Origin: CAVRUD01 sp963849635
Lineage (GTDB): Bacteria > Chloroflexota > Chloroflexia > Thermomicrobiales > UBA6265
DNA: 64,000 bases
Direction of reading: 5' to 3'
NCBI GenBank assembly: GCA_963849635.1
Contig: CAWKIA010000018.1
Span: 434,001-498,000 of the forward strand
The position numbers were made by a program, and so were the translations under genes. Shown here piece by piece: positions 44,846 to 54,501 of the stretch (the stretch's first letter is position 1; every line of letters starts with the position of its first letter). The notes under the pieces were generated by a model that had not been told where the DNA came from, searched no databases, and saw nothing but the letters and a program-made list of their open reading frames with translations.

Positions 44846-46342
44846 TGAGACAGCCCTATCGCCCGGCCCGATTTCGCCGACCTTCGGGGAGTGCGGGGCG
44901 GGCGAATGCCGCCGCTGATCCCGTCGCGGAGCCGGCGAGCAATTCGGACGAACTCGAGATCGATGACCTGTTTGGCGCACTGGAGCGTGCGTCGGACGAC
45001 ATCATCGCGGTCGAACTTGAGACCGAACCGCCGGGCCAGGATATCGGCCCAGCATGCGGATGTCGCGCCGGTCGACATGCGGATGCCCGCCGACCTGGTG
45101 ACTTCCGACCTGCGCCACACGTTTGGGCTGTCCCAGCCTCCTGTCACGGACATCATCTTGCGACCCTACCAGGAGGATGCGATCCGATCGTGGTCTCGCC
45201 ACGATGGCCGAGGCGTGATCGTGCTGCCGACCGGCGCCGGCAAGACCGTCGTTGCACTGGGCGTCGCGGCTCAGCTGGGGCTGCGGACGCTGGTGGTCGT
45301 GCCGACGATCGAGCTCCTCCAACAGTGGCGGCAGGCTCTGGCGGATCGCCTGGGCTACCCCTTGGAGGCCGTCGGTATCGTCGGAGGTGGCAAGCGGACC
45401 GTCCGCGATGTCACCGTCATCACCTACGACTCAGCCGCGATGCCCCATCGGCGCCTGGACGGCTTCGGTCTGTTCGTAGTCGATGAAGTCCACCACCTCC
45501 CAGCCCGGGCTTACCGATCGATCTCGGCGAAAGTCAATGCGCCGTTTCGATTGGGTTTGAGCGCAACCCCAGAGCGTAGCGATGACGGTCACATTGCCCT
45601 CGACCATCTGATCGGCCCGATTGTCTTCCGCCGGACTCCGGCCGAGCTGGCCCGCGACCGGCACATCGCCGAGTACGACGAAAAGCGCCTGTTCGTCGAC
45701 CTGACCGCCGACGAGCGACTGCGCTACGACCAGCTCATGGCCGAGTACCGGTTCTACCTTGCGTCACGACGGGGCAGCCTGGGCCGTCCGGAAGGGATCT
45801 TCGTCGAGCTGATTCGCCGCTCTGGCACAGATCCGGCCGCCCGGTCGGCGCTACGGGCCCACCATCAAGCGCGAATGATTGCCCTCAACGCCGAGGCAAA
45901 GATCGCCAAAGTCGAAGAGCTGCTGCGCCAGCACCGCGACGACAAGGTGATTGTCTTTTCCGAGTACAACGCGATGGTCGACATCCTCAGTCATCGCCTC
46001 CTCCTCCCGTCGATCACCTACCGCACGCATCCTGCCGAGCGCCGGGCGGTGCTGGATGGTTTCCGCTCTGGGAGGTACACAAAGTTGGTCACCGGGAGAG
46101 TGCTCAATGAAGGCGTTGACGTGCCCGATGCCAATGTCGCCATCGTGGTAAGCGGATCGTCCGCCACCCGGGAGTACATCCAGCGTCTGGGGCGTGTGCT
46201 CCGGCCCAAGAGCAGCAGGGCCAAGCTCTATGAATTGGTCAGCCGGAAGACGACCGAGGGCCGCAGCGTGCGCAAGCGCCGGGGCCCGACAGGACCGTCT
46301 GAACAACTAGCAACCGCGGGTCGTCGTTCAGCCGACAGTTAG
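44845..46342 (+). CDS. XPB-like SF2 DNA helicase, frame-disrupted near its N-terminus
   Basis: The helicase core from about 45150 has LRPYQEDAIRSW, Walker A VLPTGAGKTVVALG, VVPTIELLQQWRQ, the DEVH box LFVVDEVHHLPA, FRLGLSATPERSDDG, VIVFSEYNAMVDIL, TGRVLNEGVDVPDANV and QRLGRVLRPK. This is the XPB/ERCC3 type of SF2 translocase. ATG 44845 overlaps the HhH stop (TGATG), and in that frame an acidic N-terminus SDELEIDDLFGALERASDD looks real. The frame must then change by one base near 45050, where CCC in GGCCCAGC may contain an extra C. Alternatively the helicase starts at a later internal codon. The gene is followed after 11 bases by the DUF790 gene, the known XPB partner. Confidence 0.88.
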
Positions 46343-46353
46343 GGAGGACAGGG

Positions 46354-47271
46354 ATGGCGTTTCGCCGCCAGGACATTCCGAAGACCACCCGCAAGGGCAA
46401 AGACGGAGCGCCACGTCGTCTCTATCCACGCTTCATCCGCGACCAGTCGATGTTGCCCAAAATCGGCCTGGCGATCGACTACCTGGAAGGGATGATCGGG
46501 CGCAAGCGGAGTGACCTTTCTCCAGATGTGATTCTTGACCTGTTCGGCGATCCTAAAGTCGCCCGCTGCATGCTCAGCTGCCTGGCCGAGCGCTATCGCT
46601 ACCGCTCGCTCGAGTTCTCCGAGGTGATCGGCAAGGAAGCGGCGCTCGCACTCGCCGGCTGGGATCTGCATGAGCCTGCCGACGTGCGGGCTCTCGTCTA
46701 TCACACTGCGAACTCCAGCTACGATGGCTTTGTCTGTGCGGCTGATCGATCTCGTTTCCTGGACGAAATCGCGACGCCGATGGGCCTGTCCGGCGTCCAA
46801 CTCGACACACTCCTCACGTTGGATGCCGAGCAGAACCAGCAGCTGGTGCGCGTTGGACTCGTGCCTGAAGCGGTTGACATTGTTGCGCGCTACAACGCTA
46901 ACCTGCTTGCATCTGTTCTGCGCTACGCCCTCTCGATCGACATCTGCACGCCTGACCTCGAACGGACAACGGTCGAGGCCGTGCTCGCGCGCTGCGATGT
47001 AGAAGCACGGCGGTCGGGCTCAGAATCGGTCCGCTTGATTGGACGGAGACACACTCAGACGGGTTGGGCGCAAGCGGGAATGAAGCTGTCCCGGGTAGCG
47101 CTGCAACTCATCGCGCTGTCGCCCGGCAGTCCGGATCTCCATGCGGTCATTCATCTGGGCGACCAGAGTTCAGAGCTTACGCTCGATAGCAAGGGACTTG
47201 GAGCGATTCGCCCTGCTTACCGCGCAGTCGCTGATGCGGCCGGAATCGTCCTGGCGAGCTATGCTCGATGA
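46354..47271 (+). CDS. Bax1/DUF790-like protein, N-terminal and central part
   Basis: The 305-residue protein begins with an ATG preceded by GGGAGG six bases upstream. The N-terminal region (KIGLAIDYLEGMIGRKRSDL; DVILDLFGDPKVARCML) and the central VDIVARYNANLLASVLRYAL fit the DUF790 family, whose archaeal prototype Bax1 binds XPB and is a structure-specific nuclease. The frame ends at the TGA at 47269, where a second reading frame overlaps by 11 bases. Family members are single proteins with the nuclease domain after this part, so the split may be a one-base error or a genuine two-gene arrangement. It directly follows the XPB-like helicase. Confidence 0.8.
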   Translation: MAFRRQDIPKTTRKGKDGAPRRLYPRFIRDQSMLPKIGLAIDYLEGMIGRKRSDLSPDVILDLFGDPKVARCMLSCLAERYRYRSLEFSEVIGKEAALALAGWDLHEPADVRALVYHTANSSYDGFVCAADRSRFLDEIATPMGLSGVQLDTLLTLDAEQNQQLVRVGLVPEAVDIVARYNANLLASVLRYALSIDICTPDLERTTVEAVLARCDVEARRSGSESVRLIGRRHTQTGWAQAGMKLSRVALQLIALSPGSPDLHAVIHLGDQSSELTLDSKGLGAIRPAYRAVADAAGIVLASYAR

Positions 47272-47956
47272 GGACGTCACGACCATGCGCCGCCGGAAGG
47301 GCGATGGCTTCGCCGGCTGGTCGATCAGGCGATTGCCGGATCCGATCTATATGGCTGAGGCGATGGTCATTCCCGAGCACGTGTTCATCCGAGATGAACT
47401 CATGGTTCCGGTGATCACGATTCCATCGGGTTCCCGACGGGCTTCGGCGCTGAAAGCCGCCGCGCTCATTGGGTCGCAAAGGCCGGTGGTCGCTCTCGGC
47501 GGGACCGAGGCGGCGGAGGGCGTGTATTCCCTGGCTACACCGGAGGCAACTCGTCTGGCGATGATTTTGGAGAACATTCGCCGCGACTATGACCTGGAGG
47601 CTACTCCGCAGAAGGTGCTCTGGTCCGAACTCGCGGAGAGCGGCTGGGTAGCTGCCGACCGCGTCACCGAACTTTTTCCAGGCTCCGAGCTTCCAGTCGA
47701 GGTCCGCGAGTGGCTCGCCGATGGAGTCGCCGCCATGGTGCCCGGATTCGGTCTCGGTACGGTCGGCTTTCTTGAGCACCTCAGCGATCTTGTGCATGCG
47801 GGTTCAACCGACATAGCCGCGGTACGTGGCCGGATTGCGGCCGAGGTTGGCGACAGTCCAGCCGCCGATGCCTTGACGCTCCACCTCGTCGGCCATCACT
47901 TCCTGGGGTCCGCTCCGAAGGTCGGGGACTACCAGGAACGAGCTGTGGCGGCGTAG
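47261..47956 (+). CDS. Bax1/DUF790-like protein, C-terminal nuclease-like part
   Basis: The second piece is 231 residues from ATG 47261, overlapping the end of the first piece. It reads MLDEDVTTMRRRKGDGFAGW and SIRRLPDPIYMAEAMVIPEHVF, a position that corresponds to the DUF790 nuclease core. Active members typically have an iPDF-like aspartate, a following EIvGFW-type glutamate and a later lysine. Here IPEHVF and VPVITIPSGSRRASA stand at those places, so the active-site aspartate and glutamate appear to be missing. I therefore infer a degenerate nuclease, possibly a structural partner for the helicase. A frame error joining it to the first piece would not change that reading. Confidence 0.65.
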   Translation: MLDEDVTTMRRRKGDGFAGWSIRRLPDPIYMAEAMVIPEHVFIRDELMVPVITIPSGSRRASALKAAALIGSQRPVVALGGTEAAEGVYSLATPEATRLAMILENIRRDYDLEATPQKVLWSELAESGWVAADRVTELFPGSELPVEVREWLADGVAAMVPGFGLGTVGFLEHLSDLVHAGSTDIAAVRGRIAAEVGDSPAADALTLHLVGHHFLGSAPKVGDYQERAVAA

Positions 47957-47971
47957 TCAACGCTCACCGGG

Positions 47972-48856
47972 CTAGTTCTTCTCGTCGGAAGTTCCACCGA
48001 GTGATTGCGTGCGTTGAAAGGCGGCATAGACGGCCCGGGAGAACACCGTCCGGAGGCCGCCTTTCTCCATTTGATAGATCGCCTCGGCCGAGGTTCCACC
48101 CGGTGAGGTGACCATGTTGCGCAGCTCCGCCATGTGCTTACCCGATGCGCGGGCGAATTCCACCGAGCCGGAAACGGTTTGCAGGACGATCTGCTCGGCG
48201 ATTCGGCGTGGGAAGCCCATGTGGACTCCGGCGTCGATCAGGGCCTCCATCATCAGAAAGACGTAGGTCGGACCAGTGCCAGACAAGGCGGTGGCCATGT
48301 CGACGTACTTCTCTTCATCTACGTAGAGCTCTTCTCCCAGGGCACTCAGCACCGCCCTAATACGGGAACGGTGACCTTCGTCGACATCGGGCGTCGCGGT
48401 CCAGACGTTCATGCCCTGGCCGACTTGAGCCGGCGTGTTCGGCATCACCCGCACAATGGCGTCATGCCCGAGCCCGTGTCTCAAGGTTGCGATCGTCCCA
48501 CCAGCCAGGATCGAGATCGCCACTTGAGTCGGACTCAGCCTGCCGTGCAACTGGTTCATGACCGTGCCCAGCATCTGCGGCTTGATGGTGAGAAAAACGA
48601 GATCGGCGCTGATCGCCGCGTCGCGATTGCTCTCCAGCGTGACCACGCCAAACCGCTCGTGCAGGCGATCCCGGCGGTCTTGACGCGGGTGGCTTGCAAA
48701 AATCCGGTCGGGCGCAAGCAACTGGCGTTTGAGCAGCCCGGCGATCATCGCCTCAGCCATCACACCGGCACCGATAAATGCGAGCGTTGTCTCGCTCAAT
48801 GTTCCGGGAATTGGTTCGTCGCCGCTAACCTCGACCGCCCCGTGCGTCGTCACCAC
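47972..48856 (-). CDS. proC: Pyrroline-5-carboxylate reductase
   Basis: The 294-residue protein reduces pyrroline-5-carboxylate to proline with NAD(P)H. It has the Rossmann motif LAFIGAGVMAEAMIAGLL, the FLTIKPQML segment, RVMPNTPAQVGQGMNV, DMATALSGTGPTYVFL and MVTSPGGTSAEAI, all hallmarks of ProC. It has an extra N-terminal stretch of about 24 residues. GTG 48856 lies just after GGAGGG. The gene is convergent with the Bax1-like gene and divergent from the next one. Confidence 0.95.
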   Translation of the reverse strand: MVTTHGAVEVSGDEPIPGTLSETTLAFIGAGVMAEAMIAGLLKRQLLAPDRIFASHPRQDRRDRLHERFGVVTLESNRDAAISADLVFLTIKPQMLGTVMNQLHGRLSPTQVAISILAGGTIATLRHGLGHDAIVRVMPNTPAQVGQGMNVWTATPDVDEGHRSRIRAVLSALGEELYVDEEKYVDMATALSGTGPTYVFLMMEALIDAGVHMGFPRRIAEQIVLQTVSGSVEFARASGKHMAELRNMVTSPGGTSAEAIYQMEKGGLRTVFSRAVYAAFQRTQSLGGTSDEKN

Positions 48857-48993
48857 TTTGCCCTCCGGCTAGATCAAGCGCGATGGCTACGCATTTTAGC
48901 TGTCTGGCGTCGTCACCTTGCCCCGCCTGCGACAATTGCTGGGCACATCGTTGGTCACGTGGGGTGGCCACCGCGGAAGGACACCAGACGCAG

Positions 48994-51069
48994 ATGCCAA
49001 ATCGCCTCGCGCAGGAAACCAGCCCTTACCTGCTTCAGCACAAGGACAATCCCGTTGATTGGTACGCCTGGGGAGCCGAGGCGCTTGAACGTGCCACCCA
49101 GGACGACAAGCCCATCCTCCTCAGCATCGGCTACTCATCCTGTCACTGGTGCCACGTGATGGCGCACGAGTCGTTTGAGGATCCAGCGACAGCGGATCTG
49201 ATGAATCAGCATTTCATCAACATCAAGGTCGACCGGGAAGAGCGGCCCGACCTCGACTCACTCTACATGTCGGCTGTCCAGGCGATGACGGGCCATGGCG
49301 GTTGGCCGCTCAATGTCTTTCTGACTCCTGACGGCGCGCCGTTCTATGGCGGCACCTACTGGCCGCCGGATGATCGCCAGGGAATGCCTGCCTTTCGCAA
49401 GGTCCTGGAGGGCGTCACCGAGGCGTACCAAGAGCGTCACGAAGGCGTCTTAGAGAACGCCGCCCAGCTTCGCGCCTACCTCGAACAGGCGACGACCGCA
49501 ACCCCGACTCCAGGTGATCCCTCGCAAGATGTCCTCGACGAGGCCTACGACGGTCTTCGCCGAAACTTCGACGGCGAAAACGGTGGTTTTGGCGGAGCTC
49601 CCAAGTTCCCTCAGCCAGCCGTCCTCGAGTTTGTGCTCCGCACCCACAAGCGCACGAAGAACGAGCAGGCGGCCAGGATGGTCACCTTGACGCTCGACAA
49701 GATGGCGGCTGGTGGGATGTATGACCAGTTAGGCGGCGGGTTCGCCCGGTACGCGGTCGATGCCATCTGGCTCGTGCCCCACTTCGAAAAGATGCTCTAT
49801 GACAACGCCCAGTTAGCCCGGATCTATTTGGACGCTTACCGCGCGTTTGGCACGGAGCGCTATCGCGAGGTCGCGACGGAAACACTCGACTTTGTCCTCC
49901 GGGAGATGACGGGCGCCGAAGGCGGTTTCTACTCGGCTCAGGACGCCGACAGCGAAGGCGAAGAGGGCAAATTCTACGTTTGGACGTCGGAAGAGATTGA
50001 CGACATCTTAGGTCCCGGGGACGGCGAAGTCCTGCGCGCCCACTTCGGCGTAACCGACCGCGGCAACTTCGAGGGCAAGAACATCCTGACCTACGCTCGA
50101 ACCGCCGAAGATATCGCGGCGGCAATGGGTCTCCCAATCGTTGAGATTGCGGACATCATCGCGGCTGGGCGGCAGAAACTCTTCGACGCCAGGGCGAAGC
50201 GCGTCCGTCCGGGCACCGACGACAAAGTCATCACCTCCTGGAACGGCCTGATGCTCCGGGCACTGGCCGAAGGATCCCGCGTTCTCGGCCGAGCCGATTA
50301 TCGAGACGCGGCAGCGAAAAACGCTGATTTCCTCCTACGCGAACTCCGGCGCGACGGCCGCCTCCTCCGCACCTACAAGGACGGCCGGGCAAAGCTCAGC
50401 GCCTATCTCGAAGACTACGCCTTCTTGATCGACGGCCTGATCTCCCTCTACGAGGCGACCTTTGACCGGCGCTGGTTCGAGGAGGCTTTGGCGTTGACCG
50501 AGACGATGCTGGAGGAATTCGCCGATCCCGATAGCGCCGCGTTGTTCGATACCGGTGCTCATCACGAGGCACTCGTCAGCCGCCCGCGCGATTTACAGGA
50601 CGGCGCCACCCCGAGCGGAAACGCTGCCGCCGCGGGAGTCCTCCTGCGCCTGGGCGTGATGACGACTGACGAGAAGTACTCGACCAGGGCGGCGGAGTTG
50701 CTCCAACTACTCGCTCAACCCATGGCCGAGCACCCGACCGGGTTCGGCCGCTGGTTGTCTGCGCTCGACGCGTATCTTGCCAGTACCAAGGAAGTCGCCG
50801 TCGCCGGCGAGAAGACCGATCCCGCGCTCATCGAGCTGGCGGACACGGTCTATCGGCGATACGAGCCCAACACGGTTCTGGGCTACGCCGACCCACACGA
50901 CGAAACCATCGCCGAGCGGTTGCCATTCCTGGCCTATCGGCCGCCCCAGAAAGGCCGGGCGACCGCCTACGTCTGTGAGCACTTTGCCTGCCTACCGCCA
51001 GTCTTCAGTCCCGACGACTTGCTTATCCAGCTTGAGCAGGGCACTGGCGTGAGTTGGCAGGAGATCTAG
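48994..51069 (+). CDS. Thioredoxin-fold DUF255 protein (YyaL/SSP411 family)
   Basis: The 691-residue protein starts NRLAQETSPYLLQHKDNPVDW, then the thioredoxin-like SIGYSSCHWCHVMAHESFED with a CxxC motif, and INIKVDREERPDLDSLYM, GHGGWPLNVFLTPDGAPFYG and GGGFARYAVDAIWLVPHFEKMLYD. The larger remainder is an alpha/alpha-barrel like six-hairpin glycosidases. The family is widespread; no enzymatic activity is firmly assigned. ATG 48994 gives the typical N-terminus; the frame extends a further 37 codons that look non-native. It ends at 51069, 8 bases from the convergent FAH gene. Confidence 0.9.
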   Translation: MPNRLAQETSPYLLQHKDNPVDWYAWGAEALERATQDDKPILLSIGYSSCHWCHVMAHESFEDPATADLMNQHFINIKVDREERPDLDSLYMSAVQAMTGHGGWPLNVFLTPDGAPFYGGTYWPPDDRQGMPAFRKVLEGVTEAYQERHEGVLENAAQLRAYLEQATTATPTPGDPSQDVLDEAYDGLRRNFDGENGGFGGAPKFPQPAVLEFVLRTHKRTKNEQAARMVTLTLDKMAAGGMYDQLGGGFARYAVDAIWLVPHFEKMLYDNAQLARIYLDAYRAFGTERYREVATETLDFVLREMTGAEGGFYSAQDADSEGEEGKFYVWTSEEIDDILGPGDGEVLRAHFGVTDRGNFEGKNILTYARTAEDIAAAMGLPIVEIADIIAAGRQKLFDARAKRVRPGTDDKVITSWNGLMLRALAEGSRVLGRADYRDAAAKNADFLLRELRRDGRLLRTYKDGRAKLSAYLEDYAFLIDGLISLYEATFDRRWFEEALALTETMLEEFADPDSAALFDTGAHHEALVSRPRDLQDGATPSGNAAAAGVLLRLGVMTTDEKYSTRAAELLQLLAQPMAEHPTGFGRWLSALDAYLASTKEVAVAGEKTDPALIELADTVYRRYEPNTVLGYADPHDETIAERLPFLAYRPPQKGRATAYVCEHFACLPPVFSPDDLLIQLEQGTGVSWQEI

Positions 51070-51076
51070 CCGATCT

Positions 51077-51841
51077 CTAGGCCGCGACAACGGGGTTTCG
51101 GAGGACGCCAACACCGCCGACCTCGACCTCGATCGTGTCCCCGGGCTGCATCGGGCCGACACCCTCCGGGGTACCGGTCATGATGATGTCGCCTGGTTCA
51201 AGCGTCATCACCCCGCTGATATAACTCACCAGCGTGTGCGCGTTCCAGATCATGCCCGCGGTCGTCTGCGACTGGCGGACCGTGCCATTGAGCCGGGATT
51301 CGACCTTGGCGTCGGAAAGATCCACTTCGGTCTCGATGCATGGTCCCAGCGGGCAGTACGTGTCAAATCCCTTCGCCCGGATCCACTGGCCGTCTTTCCG
51401 CTGCAGTACCCGATCGGAGACATCGTTGCCACAGGTGTAGCCGAGGACAAAGCCAGGCACGTCCTCGACCGCCACATTGCGAGCGGTTTTGCCGATGACG
51501 ACGACCAACTCGGCCTCATGGTCCGTCCGGTTCTCGGGGTTGGCGATCTTGATCGCCTCTCCGTGCGCGATGAGCGCCGACGGCGGCTTCATGAACAGGA
51601 CAGGCTCTTCGGGAATGGTGCGGGTGGGATCGTTCTCCGTGACGTGGGCGACGTAGTTCAGCCCGACACAGACGATCTTTCCCGGCTGGATCGGTGGCAA
51701 CAGACTGAGATCATCCAGGTTGCCGACCAGGCCGGTCTTCGTCAGGCCGGAGAAAGGATCACCGGTGGCTGCGTAGATCGCGTCGCCTTCCAGGACGCCG
51801 TACCGGGCCTCGCCTCCGTCACGAAATCGCACGAATTTCAT
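51077..51841 (-). CDS. Fumarylacetoacetate hydrolase family protein
   Basis: The 254-residue protein contains KIVCVGLNYVAHVTEND, PVLFMKPPSAL, and the metal-binding glutamates in DHEAELVVVIGKTARN. GYTCGNDVSDRVLQ and DIIMTGTPEGVGPMQPGD complete the family pattern. It acts in C-C bond hydrolysis, decarboxylation or isomerisation of 2-oxo acids, as in aromatic ring-cleavage pathways. ATG 51841 follows AGAGGGACGA; the longer start at 51859 adds six non-conserved residues. Confidence 0.9.
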   Translation of the reverse strand: MKFVRFRDGGEARYGVLEGDAIYAATGDPFSGLTKTGLVGNLDDLSLLPPIQPGKIVCVGLNYVAHVTENDPTRTIPEEPVLFMKPPSALIAHGEAIKIANPENRTDHEAELVVVIGKTARNVAVEDVPGFVLGYTCGNDVSDRVLQRKDGQWIRAKGFDTYCPLGPCIETEVDLSDAKVESRLNGTVRQSQTTAGMIWNAHTLVSYISGVMTLEPGDIIMTGTPEGVGPMQPGDTIEVEVGGVGVLRNPVVAA

Positions 51842-52086
51842 TCGTCCCTCTCTTCCCAATCAGCCCCTGCAACCAGAACGTGCATTCCACGCCCTCAACT
51901 GGGGCATTCTAGAGGCTACAACCTGGCCGGAATACATGGTTTGCTCGACAGCCAGCGAGAGTAGAATTGAGTACGGCAGAGTTGGCCGTAGTGGGATGCC
52001 CATCCCCGGACTGTTTCACCCGGCATCGTCGCCGCGGTTAGTGCAAACATATTTGCGTTCACCCATCCCGGGATGAGAGCCGCCCT

Positions 52087-52860
52087 ATGCCAGATCTGTT
52101 CGTCACCCTTCAAGAGAAGGACGATGGCAACGAGATCGTCGTTCCAGTCCGATCTGAAGAAGAGTCGCTCGCGATCCTGAAGTCCGGTGACATCACCGCC
52201 AGCAAGCTGGTCCCCTGGGGTTCGAACTACACCTTCGCGGTGGGCCTTGAGACCCCGGACGGGCAGGACATGCTCGCGATCTACAAGCCGCGATCAGGAG
52301 AATCGCCGCTGTACGACTTTCCCGACGGCACCCTGTTCAAGCGGGAGGTCGCCAGTTATCTGCTGAGCAAACGCCTGGGCTGGAACCTGGTCCCGCCCAC
52401 GGTCATCCGATCCGGCCCGCACGGAGTCGGGAGCCTTCAACTCTACATCGAGCCAGAACCGGATGGACCGGAGCTGCGCCACTTCTGGGGGCAGCATCAT
52501 CCCGAGGTAGAACGCCTCATCCTGTTCGACCACATCACCAACAACGCCGACCGCAAGATCGGCCACTGCCTGCGCGATGCGGACGGCAAGGTCTGGGGCA
52601 TCGACCATGGCTTGACCTTCAACCACGTCCCAAAGCTACGAACGGTCCTGTGGCAACTCGTAGGCGAGCAAATCTCCCCTGCACTGCTCGCGGATCTCTC
52701 CCGCGTCTGTGTGGAATCGGATGCGATCCGGGGCGAATTCGCTCGCCTATTGAGCAGAGCCGAGATCGACGCCCTGTTCGCCCGGATCGAACGGTTCTTG
52801 ATGGAACGCCGGTACCCGCCGCTCAACCCACGTCGCAACATCCCCTACGGCTGGTGGTAA
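52087..52860 (+). CDS. SCO1664-family protein (phosphatidylinositol kinase-like fold)
   Basis: The 257-residue protein contains SNYTFAVGLETPDGQDMLAI with a lysine in IYKPRSGE, then LFDHITNNADRKIGHCL and VWGIDHGLTFNHVPKLRTVLW. This is the conserved core of SCO1664-type proteins, which share the protein/PI kinase fold. The HGLTF and NNADRK motifs correspond to the catalytic and metal-binding segments. The substrate is unknown. It ends in a Pro/Arg-rich tail (RYPPLNPRRNIPYGWW). It is convergent with the MATE gene 19 bases later. Confidence 0.87.
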   Translation: MPDLFVTLQEKDDGNEIVVPVRSEEESLAILKSGDITASKLVPWGSNYTFAVGLETPDGQDMLAIYKPRSGESPLYDFPDGTLFKREVASYLLSKRLGWNLVPPTVIRSGPHGVGSLQLYIEPEPDGPELRHFWGQHHPEVERLILFDHITNNADRKIGHCLRDADGKVWGIDHGLTFNHVPKLRTVLWQLVGEQISPALLADLSRVCVESDAIRGEFARLLSRAEIDALFARIERFLMERRYPPLNPRRNIPYGWW

Positions 52861-52878
52861 AGGGACCCCGGCGAGAGG

Positions 52879-54359
52879 CTAGTGCGCTCCTGACATCACG
52901 ATCGGGGCGGTTTCGCCGATAGCGATCTCTGATAGCAGAGTCGAATTCGGCGCCAGCCTGCGACGCAAAACGCGCAGGTTGTAGAACGCCGCGATCGGCG
53001 CCGAGATGAAGAAGGTCAGCCAGACCGCGCCGAGGCCCATGTCAAAGATGACCACGGCAACCCAGGCTAGCCCGACCGCCAACCAGACGGCGATCGCGCT
53101 GGAAATCATCGGGGTCCTTGTGTCACCACTGCCACGCAACGCGCCGCCGTTTACCGCCCAGATTGCCCAGAATGGCAGACCGATGCTCAAGGCACGAAGG
53201 GCGTCAACACCGGCATTGATCACCTCTGGATCGTTGGAGAAGGCGTCCATGACGGGCCGGGCGATGATGAAGTAAATCAGGCCGCCGACAGTCATCCAAC
53301 CAATCGACCAGTTCATCGCGATCCTGGCCGCATCCCTGGCATCCGCAAGATTCTTCGCCCCGACACTCTGGCCGACCAGCGCCGTTGCCGCAATCGCGAA
53401 ACCGAACCCAGGCAGAAATGCCATCGACAACGCGGTGAACCCAATCTGCTGGGCCGCGAGTTCGGCTGTGCCCAAGAGAGCTACGACAGCGATCATGCAA
53501 ACGAACCCGCCGGACATCAACATCTGCTCAAGCGCCGCGGGCACACCAAGTCGCATCAACCGTTTGGCCGTCCCTGGTTCCGGCCGCCAGCCATGCTTCC
53601 CGCGCAACGACACGTTCGCCCGCCCGTGGACTAACAACGTCAGCAAGATAGCCGCACCCACGGTTCGGCCAATCGCGGCGCCCCAGGCACTTCCAGCAAC
53701 GCCTAACTCGGGAAAGCCGAACTTGCCGAAGATGAGCAACCAGGCGGCAACGATGTTGACGACGTTTGCCACGGAGGCCGCCAGCAGCGGCGTTTTGCTG
53801 TCTCCCACGCCGCGAAAAATCGCTCCACAGACAAAGGTCAAGAGGAGGACAACGCACGTCCCGGCCGTGATCTGCAGGTACGTCGCCCCATGGCGCGTGA
53901 CCTCATCCTCGGCGCCAAAGAGCCCGATAGCGGGGCGAGCAAGAAAAAACCCCCGATCGACACCGGGATCGCCGCGATGACACCCCAAACGATTGCCTGG
54001 CGGGCGTATCGGTTGACCAGCGAGTGATCGCCAGCCCCCGTCGCCTGCGACACCAGAACTGTCGCGCCGATCGATACCGCGCTTAGGGCAGCCAAGATAA
54101 AGAAGATGAACTCCAGGGAGGTGCCAACTCCCGCCACCTCCTCTTTGCCTAATCGAGCCACCATCACGGTGTCCGCGGTGCCGACTAGCGTTTGCAGGAA
54201 GTTCTCCCCGATGATCGGGATCGCCAAGGCCAGGACACGCCGGCGGTCCATCGGGGACGACGCCCGTACCTTGCGTTCACTGTCGGTTCCGCCGACATCG
54301 GGGGCACCAACGTCGGTGTCGACTCGCTTGGTATGAGCCAACTCGTCCGGGATTGCCAT
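52879..54359 (-). CDS. MATE-family efflux transporter, frame-disrupted
   Basis: The N-terminal part (RRVLALAIPIIGENFLQTLVGTADTVMVA; AALSAVSIGATVLVSQATGAGD) and the rest (GATYLQITAGTCVVLLLTFVCG; LLGTAELAAQQIGFTALSMAFLPGF; TALVGQSVGAKNLADARDAA) together form the 12-helix MATE fold for Na+ or H+ coupled drug export. They are in different frames that meet near 53945 at a GGGG-TTTTTT run; one base lost or gained there would fuse VSIGGFF to LARPAIGLFGAEDE. The intact protein has about 493 residues. I use ATG 54359 with AAAAGGAGC upstream; an ATG nine codons earlier is also in frame. Confidence 0.85.
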
Positions 54360-54501
54360 GGATGCGGTGGAGCTCCTTTTACCCATCGAGTCGACTTGGA
54401 TATTGATCTCGTGGTTTGCACTGGCTGTTTCTCAGAATTGGGCCGGGCGCGCAAGGGGAAGTCCTCGCGATCCGGGATGCGATTCCTCATCGGACACCGG
54501 T

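Noticed and set aside
44845..45060. Programmed frameshift in the XPB-like helicase gene
   Set aside because: There is no slippery heptamer with a stimulatory structure. An extra base in a CCC run explains it, as in other broken genes of the window.
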